DNA of 64,000 nt from Hungatella sp. UBA4396 (GTDB lineage Bacteria; Bacillota; Clostridia; Lachnospirales; Lachnospiraceae), in contig DGRE01000031.1 of the NCBI GenBank assembly GCA_002389905.1, positions 10,531 to 74,530 of the forward strand. Reading direction: 5' to 3'. Below, piece by piece: positions 41,448 to 50,460 of the stretch. Numbering within the stretch: position 1 is the stretch's first letter; each line of letters opens with the position of its first letter. A model generated the notes under the pieces. That model was not told the DNA's origin. It ran no database searches and worked only from the letters and a program-made list of their open reading frames with translations. The position numbers were made by a program, and so were the translations under genes.

Positions 41448-42380
41448 ATGGGAACGATTAAAGAAAGTGCAATAGAACTGATTGGAGGAACACCGGTACT
41501 GAAGTTAAACCGTTACAGTGAGGTGGAAGGAATTGAAGGAGTCACCCTTTTGGCTAAGCTGGAATATTTAAATCCGGCTGGTTCTGTAAAGGACAGAATC
41601 TCTCTTGCCATGATTGAGGATGCAGAAGAAAAAGGAGTTTTAAAGCCTGGATCAACCATCATTGAGCCCACTTCCGGAAATACGGGAATCGGCCTGGCTG
41701 CTGTAGCTGCAGCCAAGGGCTACCGCACCGTTCTGACTCTTCCCGATACCATGAGTGTGGAGCGGAGAAATTTATTAAAGGCCTACGGTGCAGAGCTGGA
41801 GCTGACTGAGGGAGCAAAGGGCATGAGAGGTGCCATTGAAAGGGCGGAAGAGCTGAAGCAGACCATATCTGGTTCTGTGATCCTGGGCCAGTTTGATAAC
41901 CCGGCCAATCCCAAGGTGCATAAGGAAACCACCGGCCCGGAAATCTGGGAGCAGACCGATGGAAATGTGGATATTTTTGTGTCAGGCGTGGGAACAGGCG
42001 GAACCATTACCGGAGTCGGAGAATATTTAAAAGAGAAGAATCCGGGAGTTAAAATCGTAGCAGTGGAGCCGGCAAGCAGCCCGGTGCTCTCAGGAGGAAA
42101 GCCAGGACCTCATAAGATTCAGGGAATTGGCGCAGGCTTTGTACCGACTGTGTTAAATACCGGGATTTATGATGAAGTCATCACCGTTGAAAATGAGGAC
42201 GCTTTTAAAGAAGGAAAGACATTTGCAGTGACAGAGGGAATTTTGGTGGGAATCTCTTCCGGCGCGGCCTTAAGAGCTGCAAAGCTGTTGGCAGAAAGGC
42301 CGGAAAACAAGGGAAAAACCATTGTGGTTCTGCTGCCGGATTCCGGTGACAGATACTTGTCAACTCCTTTATTCGGCTAA
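41448..42380 (+). CDS. cysK: Cysteine synthase (O-acetylserine sulfhydrylase)
   Basis: A 310-residue PLP enzyme making cysteine from O-acetylserine and sulfide. The opening 'ELIGGTPVLKLNRYS', the PLP lysine Lys48 in 'NPAGSVKDRIS', the substrate loop 'PTSGNTGIGLA', the phosphate loop 'GVGTGGTITGVG' and 'GISSGAALRAA' are all present. GGAGGT precedes the ATG. Its leader contains a promoter, a small inverted repeat and an intrinsic terminator, suggesting conditional expression. Confidence 0.97.
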   Translation: MGTIKESAIELIGGTPVLKLNRYSEVEGIEGVTLLAKLEYLNPAGSVKDRISLAMIEDAEEKGVLKPGSTIIEPTSGNTGIGLAAVAAAKGYRTVLTLPDTMSVERRNLLKAYGAELELTEGAKGMRGAIERAEELKQTISGSVILGQFDNPANPKVHKETTGPEIWEQTDGNVDIFVSGVGTGGTITGVGEYLKEKNPGVKIVAVEPASSPVLSGGKPGPHKIQGIGAGFVPTVLNTGIYDEVITVENEDAFKEGKTFAVTEGILVGISSGAALRAAKLLAERPENKGKTIVVLLPDSGDRYLSTPLFG

Positions 42381-42418
42381 CACGTGCATGCTCATTAAGA
42401 GAAAATAAGTAATTTCCC

Positions 42419-42459
42419 AATACAACTGGTTATAAGGTTTTTTTATAACCAGTTGTATT
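42419..42459. repeat. 17-bp perfect inverted repeat downstream of cysK
   Basis: AATACAACTGGTTATAA and TTATAACCAGTTGTATT with loop GGTTTTT. It may be a terminator with its T's in the loop. A second near-palindrome, TATGTA-T-TACATA, lies at 42463-42475. Confidence 0.6.
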
Positions 42460-42569
42460 ATATATGTATTACATATATACATGCTGGAATGGTATGATGA
42501 TAATGTAAAAGAAGTAAAGTTATTTTATCAATATGTTAGCATCTTTATTTAGGAAAGGTTGGACTGCTT

Positions 42570-43751
42570 ATGTCTCATTCTACATTTTATAACCAGATTA
42601 CAGAAACCTTTCATTGGTTTCATCAAAACCCTGAACTGCCTTTTGAAGAATACGAGACAACTGGCCGGATCCGTGAGTTCTTAGAATATCATCATATCCA
42701 TATTTTGGACCTGGATTTAAAAACCGGGCTGGCGGCAGAGATTCAAGGAGCAGAAGAAGGCCCGGTCATTGCCCTGCGCTGTGATATTGATGCCCTGCCC
42801 GTGGAAGAAGAAACTCAATTGCCATATGCTTCTGCAGCGGCGGGAAAAATGCATGCCTGCGGACACGACTTTCATACTGCAGTGATGCTGTATGTGGCCA
42901 AAAAACTGCAGGAACAGCGGGAGCATTTACAGGGAAAGGTGAAAATTCTGTTTCAGCCTGCCGAGGAATCCTCTGTCGGGGCTTTGGAGGTAATAAAAAC
43001 AGGAGTGCTTGATGATGTGGAGGCGATTTACGGTCTGCATATTGAAATCAATCAGCCGGTAGGGTCTGTGGGAATCACCTCAGGAAGCGTAACTGCTGCT
43101 GTAGACCGGTTTATCGTCAGGCTCACCGGAAAAGGCACTCATGCCGCTCACCCTCAGGACGGAATCGATCCGGTTCTTGTAGCCTCCCAAATTGTAACCC
43201 TTGCCCAAAGCATTGTCAGCCGTAACCTTGATCCCTTTTCCCAGGGCCTGCTCAGTATCACACGGGTGAGTGCAGGCAATACCTGGAATGTGATCCCGCA
43301 GACAGCTGAGCTGGAGGGAACGGTACGCACCATGGGCAGGCATAACCGCAGACTGGTGGAAGAACGCTTTCGTACCCTGGTCCAGCACATTGCCCTGTCC
43401 CAGGGCGCAGAGGCAGAAATTGATTGGTTTGCAGATCCTCCTGCCACAGACAATGCCCCATGTTTTGAACCGGTTGCTTCTACTGTTGCAACAGAACTGG
43501 GATTAGAAATCACGGTTCCTTCCCCATCTCTGGGAGGCGAAGATTTTGCTTTTTATCAGGAAATGATTCCGGGATTTTTCATTCACATCGGCACGGGGAA
43601 ATCTTATCCCAACCATCACCCCAAATTCCAGGTGGATACCAATGCCCTGGAACCGGCAGTTGATTATTTTACGGCATTAGCGCAAAAAACACTTATTGCC
43701 ATAAAAAGCGGGGAATTAATACCAGTGCAGAGGGAGGCATCTGATGATTGA
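42570..43751 (+). CDS. M20 family amidohydrolase (N-acyl amino acid deacylase type)
   Basis: A 393-residue metal-dependent amidohydrolase of the HipO/YtnL/YxeP group, which removes acyl groups from N-acyl amino acids. It has 'LRCDIDALPVEEE', the metal motif 'HACGHDFHTAV', the catalytic Glu pair in 'FQPAEESS', 'GTHAAHPQDG' and 'SLGGEDFAFY'. AGGAAAGG lies 13 nt before the ATG. It overlaps metN by 8 nt, so it is translated together with a MetNIQ importer. In Bacillus, similar deacylases work with importers of sulfur-containing N-acyl amino acids; the same is inferred here. Confidence 0.9.
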   Translation: MSHSTFYNQITETFHWFHQNPELPFEEYETTGRIREFLEYHHIHILDLDLKTGLAAEIQGAEEGPVIALRCDIDALPVEEETQLPYASAAAGKMHACGHDFHTAVMLYVAKKLQEQREHLQGKVKILFQPAEESSVGALEVIKTGVLDDVEAIYGLHIEINQPVGSVGITSGSVTAAVDRFIVRLTGKGTHAAHPQDGIDPVLVASQIVTLAQSIVSRNLDPFSQGLLSITRVSAGNTWNVIPQTAELEGTVRTMGRHNRRLVEERFRTLVQHIALSQGAEAEIDWFADPPATDNAPCFEPVASTVATELGLEITVPSPSLGGEDFAFYQEMIPGFFIHIGTGKSYPNHHPKFQVDTNALEPAVDYFTALAQKTLIAIKSGELIPVQREASDD

Positions 43752-44793
43752 AATTCAAAACGTGAGCAAGCGGTTTGATTCTGCCTCAGGGGAAGTTCTT
43801 GCCCTGAGGCAGGTCAGCCTTACAGTGGAAAAGGGCGATATTTTCGGAGTGATCGGATTCAGCGGAGCAGGCAAATCAACTCTGGTACGGTTGGTAAACC
43901 TTCTGGAGCGTCCGTCAGAAGGGCGTGTGCTGGTGGACGGAACAGATATCACTACCCTGTCAATGCCAGACTTACGTAAACTCAGAAAAAATATCGGCAT
44001 GATTTTCCAGCAATTCAATTTGCTTCAGTCCAAATCTGTTTTTCAGAATATAGCGGCACCCCTGATATTGAACAAAGTGCCGAAACAAGACATTGAAAGA
44101 CGGGTAAAAGAGCTGCTGCAGTTTGTGGAGCTTGAGGATAAGGCAAACACCAATGTATCAAGGCTTTCAGGCGGTCAGAAGCAGCGGGTCGGCATAGCCC
44201 GTGCTCTTGCCACAAATCCCAGCATCTTACTTTGTGATGAAGCTACAAGTGCTTTGGACCCAAAGACCACTGATTCTATTTTAGAGCTTTTAAAAAAGAT
44301 AAACAGAGAGCTGAACGTTACCATTCTCTTGATCACCCATGAAATGAATGTCATTTGCAATGTGTGCACCAAGGTTGCGGTTATGGACAGCGGAAGTGTC
44401 CTTGAGCAAGGCACGGTCCTTGAAGTATTTGGCAATCCCCAGCATAAGATCACCAAAAGCTTTGTAAAAACCGTGATCAATGACAGCATACCCCCAAGCC
44501 TGGTTCAGAATATTCGGAATAATCAGAATCAAGGCCAGATTTTCCGCCTGCGTTTTCAGGGAGATACGGCTGGAAAACCTTTGCTGTATCGGATCAGTAC
44601 AGAGTTTCATATGGAAAACAGCATTTTGTTTGCCACTGTTTGTGAGCTTCAGGGAGTTGTATTCAGTATTATGATTGTCCAGGTGTCTGGTACCAAACAG
44701 AAGCTGGATGAGATACAGAAATTTATTGAGGATTCCAAGGTTCAGGTTGAAGTCTTAAGTTTGACAAGGGAAGGTGAAGATAAGAATGATTGA
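43744..44793 (+). CDS. metN: Methionine-type ABC importer ATP-binding protein MetN
   Basis: A 349-residue cytoplasmic ATPase. Walker A 'GFSGAGKST', signature 'RLSGGQKQRVGIARAL' and Walker B 'ILLCDEATSALD' are present, and the C-terminal roughly 80 residues form the NIL domain that senses methionine in MetN. It overlaps the M20 gene upstream and metI downstream by 8 nt each, so the cassette is one operon. The cargo may be methionine or a relative such as N-acyl or oxidised methionine. Confidence 0.93.
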   Translation: MIEIQNVSKRFDSASGEVLALRQVSLTVEKGDIFGVIGFSGAGKSTLVRLVNLLERPSEGRVLVDGTDITTLSMPDLRKLRKNIGMIFQQFNLLQSKSVFQNIAAPLILNKVPKQDIERRVKELLQFVELEDKANTNVSRLSGGQKQRVGIARALATNPSILLCDEATSALDPKTTDSILELLKKINRELNVTILLITHEMNVICNVCTKVAVMDSGSVLEQGTVLEVFGNPQHKITKSFVKTVINDSIPPSLVQNIRNNQNQGQIFRLRFQGDTAGKPLLYRISTEFHMENSILFATVCELQGVVFSIMIVQVSGTKQKLDEIQKFIEDSKVQVEVLSLTREGEDKND

Positions 44794-45454
44794 GCAATAT
44801 TTAGACATTACCGGTGAACAACTGGCAGCAGCAGCCGGTCAGACCATATATATGCTGTTCTGGGGTCTGGTATTGGGATCACTTTTAGGAATTCCCCTTG
44901 GAATTCTTCTCACCATTACACGCAAAGGCGGCATTCTGCAAAACAAAGTAATCTATGAGCTGATTAATTATACAATCAACATTGTGCGTTCTGTGCCTTA
45001 TATCATTTTGATGGTGGCAATTATGCCGCTGACAAAAATCATAGTGGGAACCCGCATCGGTACCCAGGCTGCCCTGGTTTCCCTGGTATTTTACATAACG
45101 CCTTTTCTTTCCCGCCTGATAGAAAGCTCCCTGCTTGAAGTAGATAAAGGAATCGTCGAGGCAGCAGAGGCTATGGGAGCCACCCCTTTGCAGATAATCT
45201 GGTACTTTTTACTGCCGGAAGCAATGGGCTCGTTGATTTTGGCTCTGACCACAGGCACCATCGGGCTTTTGGGTGCAACGGCTATGGCAGGTGCCATTGG
45301 CGGAGGCGGAGTGGGAACTCTGGCTTTAACCTATGGCTATCAGCAATTTAATACCCCCTTGATGATTACAACTGTAATTGTGCTGATTGTGTTTGTTCAG
45401 TTAATTCAAGGGTTTGGAAATTATTTATCAAAACGTGTCAGAACACGTAAATAA
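44786..45454 (+). CDS. metI: Methionine-type ABC importer permease MetI
   Basis: A 222-residue inner-membrane permease with five predicted helices. The coupling-helix motif 'EAAEAMGATPLQIIWYFLLPEA' fits MetI. The ATG at 44786 is preferred over the GTG at 44774 because AAGG lies upstream at proper spacing and the protein then begins with the usual short N-terminus. It overlaps metN by 8 nt and is followed 14 nt later by metQ. Confidence 0.93.
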   Translation: MIEQYLDITGEQLAAAAGQTIYMLFWGLVLGSLLGIPLGILLTITRKGGILQNKVIYELINYTINIVRSVPYIILMVAIMPLTKIIVGTRIGTQAALVSLVFYITPFLSRLIESSLLEVDKGIVEAAEAMGATPLQIIWYFLLPEAMGSLILALTTGTIGLLGATAMAGAIGGGGVGTLALTYGYQQFNTPLMITTVIVLIVFVQLIQGFGNYLSKRVRTRK

Positions 45455-45468
45455 AGGAGAATGTTATT

Positions 45469-46293
45469 ATGAAAAAATTAGGATTAGCTGTGATTACTGC
45501 TTTACTTGCCATTGCTGTAATAGGATGTGCACCAAAGAACGAAAGCAAGACCGGTCAGGAGAAGACAACATTAAAATACGGCAAAGCGGCAGGGCCCTAT
45601 ACCGTATTATTTGAAGAGGCAGTAAAGCCCATTCTGGAGAAGCAGGGATATCAATTGGAGGTGGTTGATTTTTCCGATCTTCTGCAAAATGACACTGCTT
45701 TGAATGAGGGCGAAATCGACTTTAACGTAGAACAGCACATAGCTTATGCTGAAAATTTCAATAAAAGCCAAAATGGAAACCTTGTCCCCATTTCCCCTAT
45801 CCCAACAGTTCCCGCCGGATTATTTTCCGCAAAACACACTTCTGTGGAGGCCATCACCGACGGCGCTGTGGTGGCAGTGCCAAATGATGCTTCCAACACG
45901 GCACGGGCTTACGCACTTTTGCAAAAGGCCGGCTGGATTAAACTCAATCCCGATGTTGATCTTGGAACAGTGAAACAATCCGATATCATTGAAAACAAGT
46001 ACAACATTGAATTTGTGGAAATGGACTCTCTGAATATTCCGCCTGCTCTGGATGATTTTGATTTTGCAGTTATTACGGGAAGCATTGTCTATAATGCAGG
46101 CATCGACCCATCTACTGCCATTTTACAGGAAGATATTTTAGAGCACCTGGTTTTGCAGGTAGTTGTAAAGGAAGAAAACAAAGATACGAAATGGGCAAAG
46201 GACATCGCAGCAGCTTACCATTCTGATGAATTTAAAGAGTATATGAAAAAGAACAACACAGGTCTGTGGTTTGTTCCTGAGGAATTGCAATAA
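45469..46293 (+). CDS. metQ: Methionine-type substrate-binding lipoprotein MetQ
   Basis: A 274-residue NlpA/MetQ-family lipoprotein. The signal peptide ends at lipobox AVIGC with Cys20 as the lipid anchor. The mature part has 'LKYGKAAGPYTVLFEEAV', 'EGEIDFNVEQHIAYAENFN' and 'VAVPNDASNTARAYALLQKAGW', all standard for the family. AAAGGAG precedes the ATG. It captures the ligand for MetNI. Confidence 0.94.
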   Translation: MKKLGLAVITALLAIAVIGCAPKNESKTGQEKTTLKYGKAAGPYTVLFEEAVKPILEKQGYQLEVVDFSDLLQNDTALNEGEIDFNVEQHIAYAENFNKSQNGNLVPISPIPTVPAGLFSAKHTSVEAITDGAVVAVPNDASNTARAYALLQKAGWIKLNPDVDLGTVKQSDIIENKYNIEFVEMDSLNIPPALDDFDFAVITGSIVYNAGIDPSTAILQEDILEHLVLQVVVKEENKDTKWAKDIAAAYHSDEFKEYMKKNNTGLWFVPEELQ

Positions 46294-46388
46294 ACGCAGA
46301 AAAGAAGATCGTGCATAAGACTGTGAATCCGTGTATAATGAGGATAGAAAACTTAAAGTCACTCAATATAAAAAGAGTAGGGGGTCAC

Positions 46389-47540
46389 ATGATTCAGAGA
46401 AGCAGAATTGTAAACCAATTTAAAAAAATGGTGGAATTTGATTCCGAAACTTACCAGGAGCGGGAAATCGCCGATTATCTGGCAAAAGAACTGGAACAGC
46501 TTGGCTTTCAGGTGTGGGAAGACGATGCAGGCTTTCGCCTGAAAGAGAAGATACCTTCCTACGGCGATGCTGTTCCCACGGGAAACTTATATGGATTTTT
46601 AAAAGGAAACAAGGATTCTGAGCCTATCTTGCTGTCCGCCCATATGGATACGGTAAAGCCAGGCATTGGGAAGCGGGCTGTTGAGGATGAAAACGGAAGA
46701 ATCACATCAGAAGGGGATACTATACTGGGAGCTGATGACCTTTCCGGAATTGCCGCTATCCTGGAGGCAGTCAGGGTGATCCGGGAAAATAATCTCCCTC
46801 ACCCGGATATTGAGGTGTTGTTTCCTGTTGCAGAGGAAAATTACGGAAAAGGCAGCCAGCTTGCCGATTATTCCAGAATCAAGTCAAAACAGGCATATGT
46901 GTTTGATTTAAGCGGGGAAATCGGTCTGGCCGCAACAGCAGCCCCCACTTTGCTTTCCTTTGAAATTAAAGTAAAGGGCAGAAATGCCCATGCAGGCTTT
47001 TGCCCCCAGCTTGGAATCAATGCTATTGAAATCGCAGCCAAGGCTATTGCGCAATTAAAGCAGGGCTGGGTGGATGAAGAAACCACCGTAAATATTGGAA
47101 AGATCAGCGGCGGGAAACAGACCAACATTGTTTCCGATGAGTGTGTTGTATTGGGAGAAATCCGCAGTTTAAAAGACCATAAGGCAATGGAGCAGTGGAG
47201 CAAGGTCAGAGCGGCCTTTGAAGAAACGGCTTCCGGCTTTAAGGGCAGCTGTGAAATTCTCTTTGAAAAGCAGATCGAAGCTTATGAAATAGGCGATGAA
47301 GAGGAAGTGGTCAGACGGTTTAAGGGGGTATGCGCTTCCTTAGGACTGAAGGGAACTACCCAGTATACCCTGGGAGGAAGTGACAACAATCACTTTGTCC
47401 GAAACGGAATCAGAGGAATTGTGGTTTCCTGCGGAATGAATGAAGTCCACACGCCTGATGAATACACCACAGCAGAAGAGCTTGAGCGGTGTGCCCGCCT
47501 GGCCCTTGGACTTTTGACTTGGGAATCAAATAAAAAATAA
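46389..47540 (+). CDS. M20 family peptidase (peptidase T-like)
   Basis: A 383-residue zinc aminopeptidase-like protein. Metal-binding and catalytic segments are 'ILLSAHMDTVKPG', 'LGADDLSGIAA' and 'FPVAEENYGKGS', with the dimerisation/lid domain containing 'GRNAHAGFCPQLG' and a late ligand in 'VVSCGMNEVHTPDE'. The start at 46389 follows AGGGGG; the frame opens at 46311 without a site. As the last gene of the M20-metNIQ cluster it may process small peptides or conjugates brought in by the importer. A long terminator closes the operon. Confidence 0.9.
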   Translation: MIQRSRIVNQFKKMVEFDSETYQEREIADYLAKELEQLGFQVWEDDAGFRLKEKIPSYGDAVPTGNLYGFLKGNKDSEPILLSAHMDTVKPGIGKRAVEDENGRITSEGDTILGADDLSGIAAILEAVRVIRENNLPHPDIEVLFPVAEENYGKGSQLADYSRIKSKQAYVFDLSGEIGLAATAAPTLLSFEIKVKGRNAHAGFCPQLGINAIEIAAKAIAQLKQGWVDEETTVNIGKISGGKQTNIVSDECVVLGEIRSLKDHKAMEQWSKVRAAFEETASGFKGSCEILFEKQIEAYEIGDEEEVVRRFKGVCASLGLKGTTQYTLGGSDNNHFVRNGIRGIVVSCGMNEVHTPDEYTTAEELERCARLALGLLTWESNKK

Positions 47541-47542
47541 AG

Positions 47543-47607
47543 AAAAACGTGCTGTAAAATCCGTTATGCCGCTTCCATTTTGGCATTGGATGTTACAGCA
47601 CGTTTTT
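47543..47607 (+). terminator. Intrinsic terminator after the M20/MetNIQ cluster
   Basis: AAAAACGTGCTGTAA and TTACAGCACGTTTTT form a 15-bp stem; an inner ATGCC/GGCAT hairpin fills the loop. Confidence 0.82.
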
Positions 47608-47641
47608 GTGAATAAGGAATGCAGAAAGAAGGCTGTATATA

Positions 47642-47672
47642 TTGACAACGACATACTGATATGCTAGTATGT
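47642..47672 (+). promoter_or_regulatory. uxuA promoter with embedded operator
   Basis: TTGACA (47642-47647) and TAGTAT (47665-47670), spacer 17. ACATACT-N8-AGTATGT (47651-47672) is a perfect 7-bp inverted repeat spanning the spacer and -10, as expected for a GntR- or LacI-type hexuronate repressor. Confidence 0.6.
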
Positions 47673-47758
47673 AAACAACAGCATTGAAGGTTTTAATAAT
47701 GAAATGCCGGCCGGAAACGGCAATATATACAATATAAATTTAAGGAGGTTTCACCAAT

Positions 47759-48832
47759 ATGAAGATGACATTTAGATGGTTTGGAGAAAATGATGACAGT
47801 GTTTCCTTAAAGCAGATCCGCCAGATTCCTGGCTGTTCAGGTCTGATGGGCGTATTGACCCAGTATGCAGCAGGAGAGGTATGGCCTCTGGAGGTAATCC
47901 AGGAATATGTAAAGCAGGTTCATGATGCGGGCCTGGAAGTGGAAGTAATTGAAAGTGTTAATGTTCACGAAGACATTAAGATGGGCGTTCCTTCCCGTGA
48001 CAAGTATATTGACAATTACATCACCACCATCCGTAATCTGGCACAGTGTGGCGTAAAAGTAATCGTTTATAACTTTATGCCTGTATTTGACTGGCTGAGA
48101 ACGGACCTGGCTCATGATATTGAAGATGGTTCCAATGTGTTATATTACGATGACGCAGAACTTCAGGGCATGACTCCCTTAAAGCTGGTTGAAAATACCA
48201 CAAAGAATTCCAAGGGCTTTTCTCTGCCAGGCTGGGAGCCGGAGCGTTTGAAGGAATTGGAAGGTGTTCTGGAAGTTTATAAGAATATTTCCCCGGACCA
48301 GTTAAGGGAGAATTATAAATATTTCCTTGAGAAGGTAATACCGGTTTGCGAGGAATTGGGAATCCGTATGGCAGTTCATCCCGATGATCCGGCATGGCCC
48401 ATTTTTGGACTGCCAAGAATCGCTCATTCTAAGGAGGATTTTGACAAGATCATTAATCTGGTGGACAGCCGTGCCAACGCACTTTGCTTATGTACAGGCT
48501 CTCTTGGCTCTAATCCGGCCAACAACACTCCGGAAATTATCCGCCATTTTGGAGAGCTGGACCGCATTGCCTGCGCTCATGTGCGCAATGTGAAGTTCCT
48601 GGGAGAGAAGAGGTTCAGGGAAGCTTCCCACCTTTCTTCTGATGGAGATCTGGACATGTTTGAAATCATGAAAGCACTTCATGATACCAAATTTGACGGA
48701 TATATTCGTCCGGACCATGGCCGTATGATCTGGGGAGAAGAAGCCAGACCAGGTTATGGACTTTATGACAGAGCACTGGGAATCATGTATTTAAATGGAA
48801 TCTGGGAGTCTTTGGAAAAGATGAATAAGTAA
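47759..48832 (+). CDS. uxuA: D-mannonate dehydratase
   Basis: A 357-residue TIM-barrel enzyme converting D-mannonate to 2-keto-3-deoxygluconate in glucuronate catabolism. The opening 'MTFRWFGENDDSVSLKQIRQ' and 'GVLTQYAAGEVWPLEVI' are diagnostic, as are 'MAVHPDDPAWPIFGLPR' and 'GYIRPDHGRMIWGEE'. AGGAGG lies before the ATG. Its usual partner, a mannonate/fructuronate oxidoreductase, is missing; only an SDR tail is found 1.5 kb downstream beyond an unrelated gene. Confidence 0.97.
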   Translation: MKMTFRWFGENDDSVSLKQIRQIPGCSGLMGVLTQYAAGEVWPLEVIQEYVKQVHDAGLEVEVIESVNVHEDIKMGVPSRDKYIDNYITTIRNLAQCGVKVIVYNFMPVFDWLRTDLAHDIEDGSNVLYYDDAELQGMTPLKLVENTTKNSKGFSLPGWEPERLKELEGVLEVYKNISPDQLRENYKYFLEKVIPVCEELGIRMAVHPDDPAWPIFGLPRIAHSKEDFDKIINLVDSRANALCLCTGSLGSNPANNTPEIIRHFGELDRIACAHVRNVKFLGEKRFREASHLSSDGDLDMFEIMKALHDTKFDGYIRPDHGRMIWGEEARPGYGLYDRALGIMYLNGIWESLEKMNK

Positions 48833-48846
48833 TTTTGGAAATATTG

Positions 48847-48895
48847 GGATGCCGTCTGATAGCGAATCGTGGTTATCAGGCAGCATCCTGTTTTT
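48847..48895 (+). terminator. Intrinsic terminator of uxuA
   Basis: GGATGCCGTCTGATA pairs with TATCAGGCAGCATCC with two imperfect positions, followed by TGTTTTT. Confidence 0.75.
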
Positions 48896-49255
48896 ATTCG
48901 TTTGGATCTTGGCATTTTTTCTTTTCAAATACCAGTTTATATGTTATTATAAAAATATATTTTTCAGATCATTTTTCTAAGCATTTTAATTTATTTTCTA
49001 TAAAATCATTTTTAAAATCCCATATCACGTTATATCCATTTCTCAAAGCAATCACTGCTGTATTCCCTTCTTGCAACAGAGTGTATGGAATGCTATAATT
49101 TCCATATAACAGATTATTGTTGAATTTTGAAATACAGGTTCTATGATCTCCATAGGTGATGCTCTGCGGAAAGCATAAAAGGCAGGACATCTTAAAGGGA
49201 CTTCCTGTTGTTTATGATAAATATGATAACAGAAGTACAAAAGGAGGTTTTGCCT
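48896..49255. other. AT-rich gap between uxuA and the Rpn-type gene
   Basis: About 360 nt without a supported gene. A 73-codon minus-strand frame (48969-49190) looks somewhat protein-like ('YGNYSIPYTLLQEGNTAVIA') but has no good ribosome site and no family I recognise. It may be a remnant. Confidence 0.4.
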
Positions 49256-50257
49256 GTGGAGGAAAGTCTTGGAAGGGCCATGCGCATATCAGGCTTAAAT
49301 GCCCAATATGACAGACATGCCAAAAGTTTGCTGTCTCAAAAAATTGTTTTAGCCCATATTCTTGTAAATGCAGTTTCTGAATTTTCCGGCCTGGAGCCGG
49401 AACACGTCATACCCCTTATTGAAGGGGACCCGGAAGTATCAATTGTTCCCGTTAATCCGGGAGAAACGAATAATCCGGAGGAAGCAAAAAACGGAGCGGA
49501 GAGAGTGTGTGCACCAGTTATTGAAGGATGCAGTACAGAAAGCGGGATTCCTTATGAAGGCAGGATTACCTATGATGTCCGTTTCTTTGTACGGGTTCCG
49601 GGAAAAGATGAAAAGGTCAAAATTATTGTGGATCTGGAAGCCCAGAAGAACTTTTATCCGGGTTATGATCTTGTTACAAGGGGAGTTTTTTATACTTCTA
49701 GGATGATTTCTGCTCAATTGGATACGGAATTTGTAATTCCCAATTATAATGATATTAAGAAGGTATATTCTATCTGGATATGCATGAATTCTCCGGAAAA
49801 GGCCAGAAATACTATTACGGAGTTTTGTATGGAGAAAAGGAATATTGTGGGGACTTCCGGTGATCTGGGCAGATATGATTTACTTAGTGTTATTATGGTA
49901 GGCTTGCCGGAAAAGCTGGCAGAGGAAAGGCAGGAGTTAAAGCTGCACAGGCTTTTGGGAACGTTATTTTCAGACCGGCTGCCTGTTGACAGGAAAAAGG
50001 AAATTTTGTCCCAGGAATTTGGGATTTCCATGACGCCGGATTGGGAAAGGAGTGTTAATATTATGTGTAATTTGAGTGAGGCTATTGAGGAGAGGGGAAT
50101 AGAAAAGGGAATGGAAGCAGGAGTGAGGGCTTTAATTGAAACTTGTATGGAATTTAATGCTTCCAGAGAGGATACCCTGCTTCGAATTGTACAAAAGTTT
50201 TCAATGACAAAGGAAAACGCAGAGAGGTATTTGAATCAGTATTGGAATAAAGGATAA
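49256..50257 (+). CDS. Rpn/PD-(D/E)XK nuclease family transposase-like protein
   Basis: A 333-residue protein of the Rpn (recombination-promoting nuclease)/'PD-(D/E)XK nuclease family transposase' group, common in many copies in Lachnospiraceae. The nuclease core is seen in 'GRITYDVRFFVRVPG' and 'KIIVDLEAQKNFYPG' (D-x-E-x-Q), followed by 'RGVFYTSRMISAQ'. The C-terminal part is helical. I place the start at the GTG at 49256, 8 nt after a strong AAGGAGG; the open frame extends to 49208 with poorer sites. The gene stands alone between uxuA and an SDR relic. Confidence 0.8.
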   Translation: MEESLGRAMRISGLNAQYDRHAKSLLSQKIVLAHILVNAVSEFSGLEPEHVIPLIEGDPEVSIVPVNPGETNNPEEAKNGAERVCAPVIEGCSTESGIPYEGRITYDVRFFVRVPGKDEKVKIIVDLEAQKNFYPGYDLVTRGVFYTSRMISAQLDTEFVIPNYNDIKKVYSIWICMNSPEKARNTITEFCMEKRNIVGTSGDLGRYDLLSVIMVGLPEKLAEERQELKLHRLLGTLFSDRLPVDRKKEILSQEFGISMTPDWERSVNIMCNLSEAIEERGIEKGMEAGVRALIETCMEFNASREDTLLRIVQKFSMTKENAERYLNQYWNKG

Positions 50258-50264
50258 GATCAAA

Positions 50265-50293
50265 CGGCAGCCTTCCCTTTGGATAGGCTGCCG
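50265..50293 (+). terminator. Hairpin after the Rpn-type gene
   Basis: CGGCAGCCT and AGGCTGCCG, a 9-bp perfect stem 8 nt after the stop, without a T-run. Confidence 0.5.
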
Positions 50294-50321
50294 AAATTAT
50301 ATTCACTTATTCCTGTTTCCC

Positions 50322-50430
50322 CGCGACCTCCTGAGACTTAAATTGGCCGGTTCTGTTCCTGGCTTCTTCTGCATCGGATTACCTAAATGGAACCACCATA
50401 CCTGTAAACGGAGGATATCTCGTAAAATAG
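50322..50430 (+). pseudogene. C-terminal relic of a short-chain dehydrogenase (uxuB/KduD-like)
   Basis: Codons ending at the TAG at 50428-50430 read 'VLFLASSASDYLNGTTIPVN' then 'GGYLVK', the canonical C-terminus of SDR enzymes such as D-mannonate oxidoreductase or KduD. Upstream of about 50341 the 'GEPEDLKW'-type sequence is recognisable only with a frameshift and then fades out. A terminator follows directly. Since uxuA lies upstream, the lost gene was probably its SDR-type uxuB partner. Confidence 0.7.
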
Positions 50431-50460
50431 ACCTGAAAACAGGATCATAAAAGAAAGTAC

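Noticed and set aside
48969..49190. 73-residue minus-strand frame between uxuA and the Rpn gene
   Set aside because: Partly protein-like but weak start context and no family; could be a relic, not enough for a gene call.
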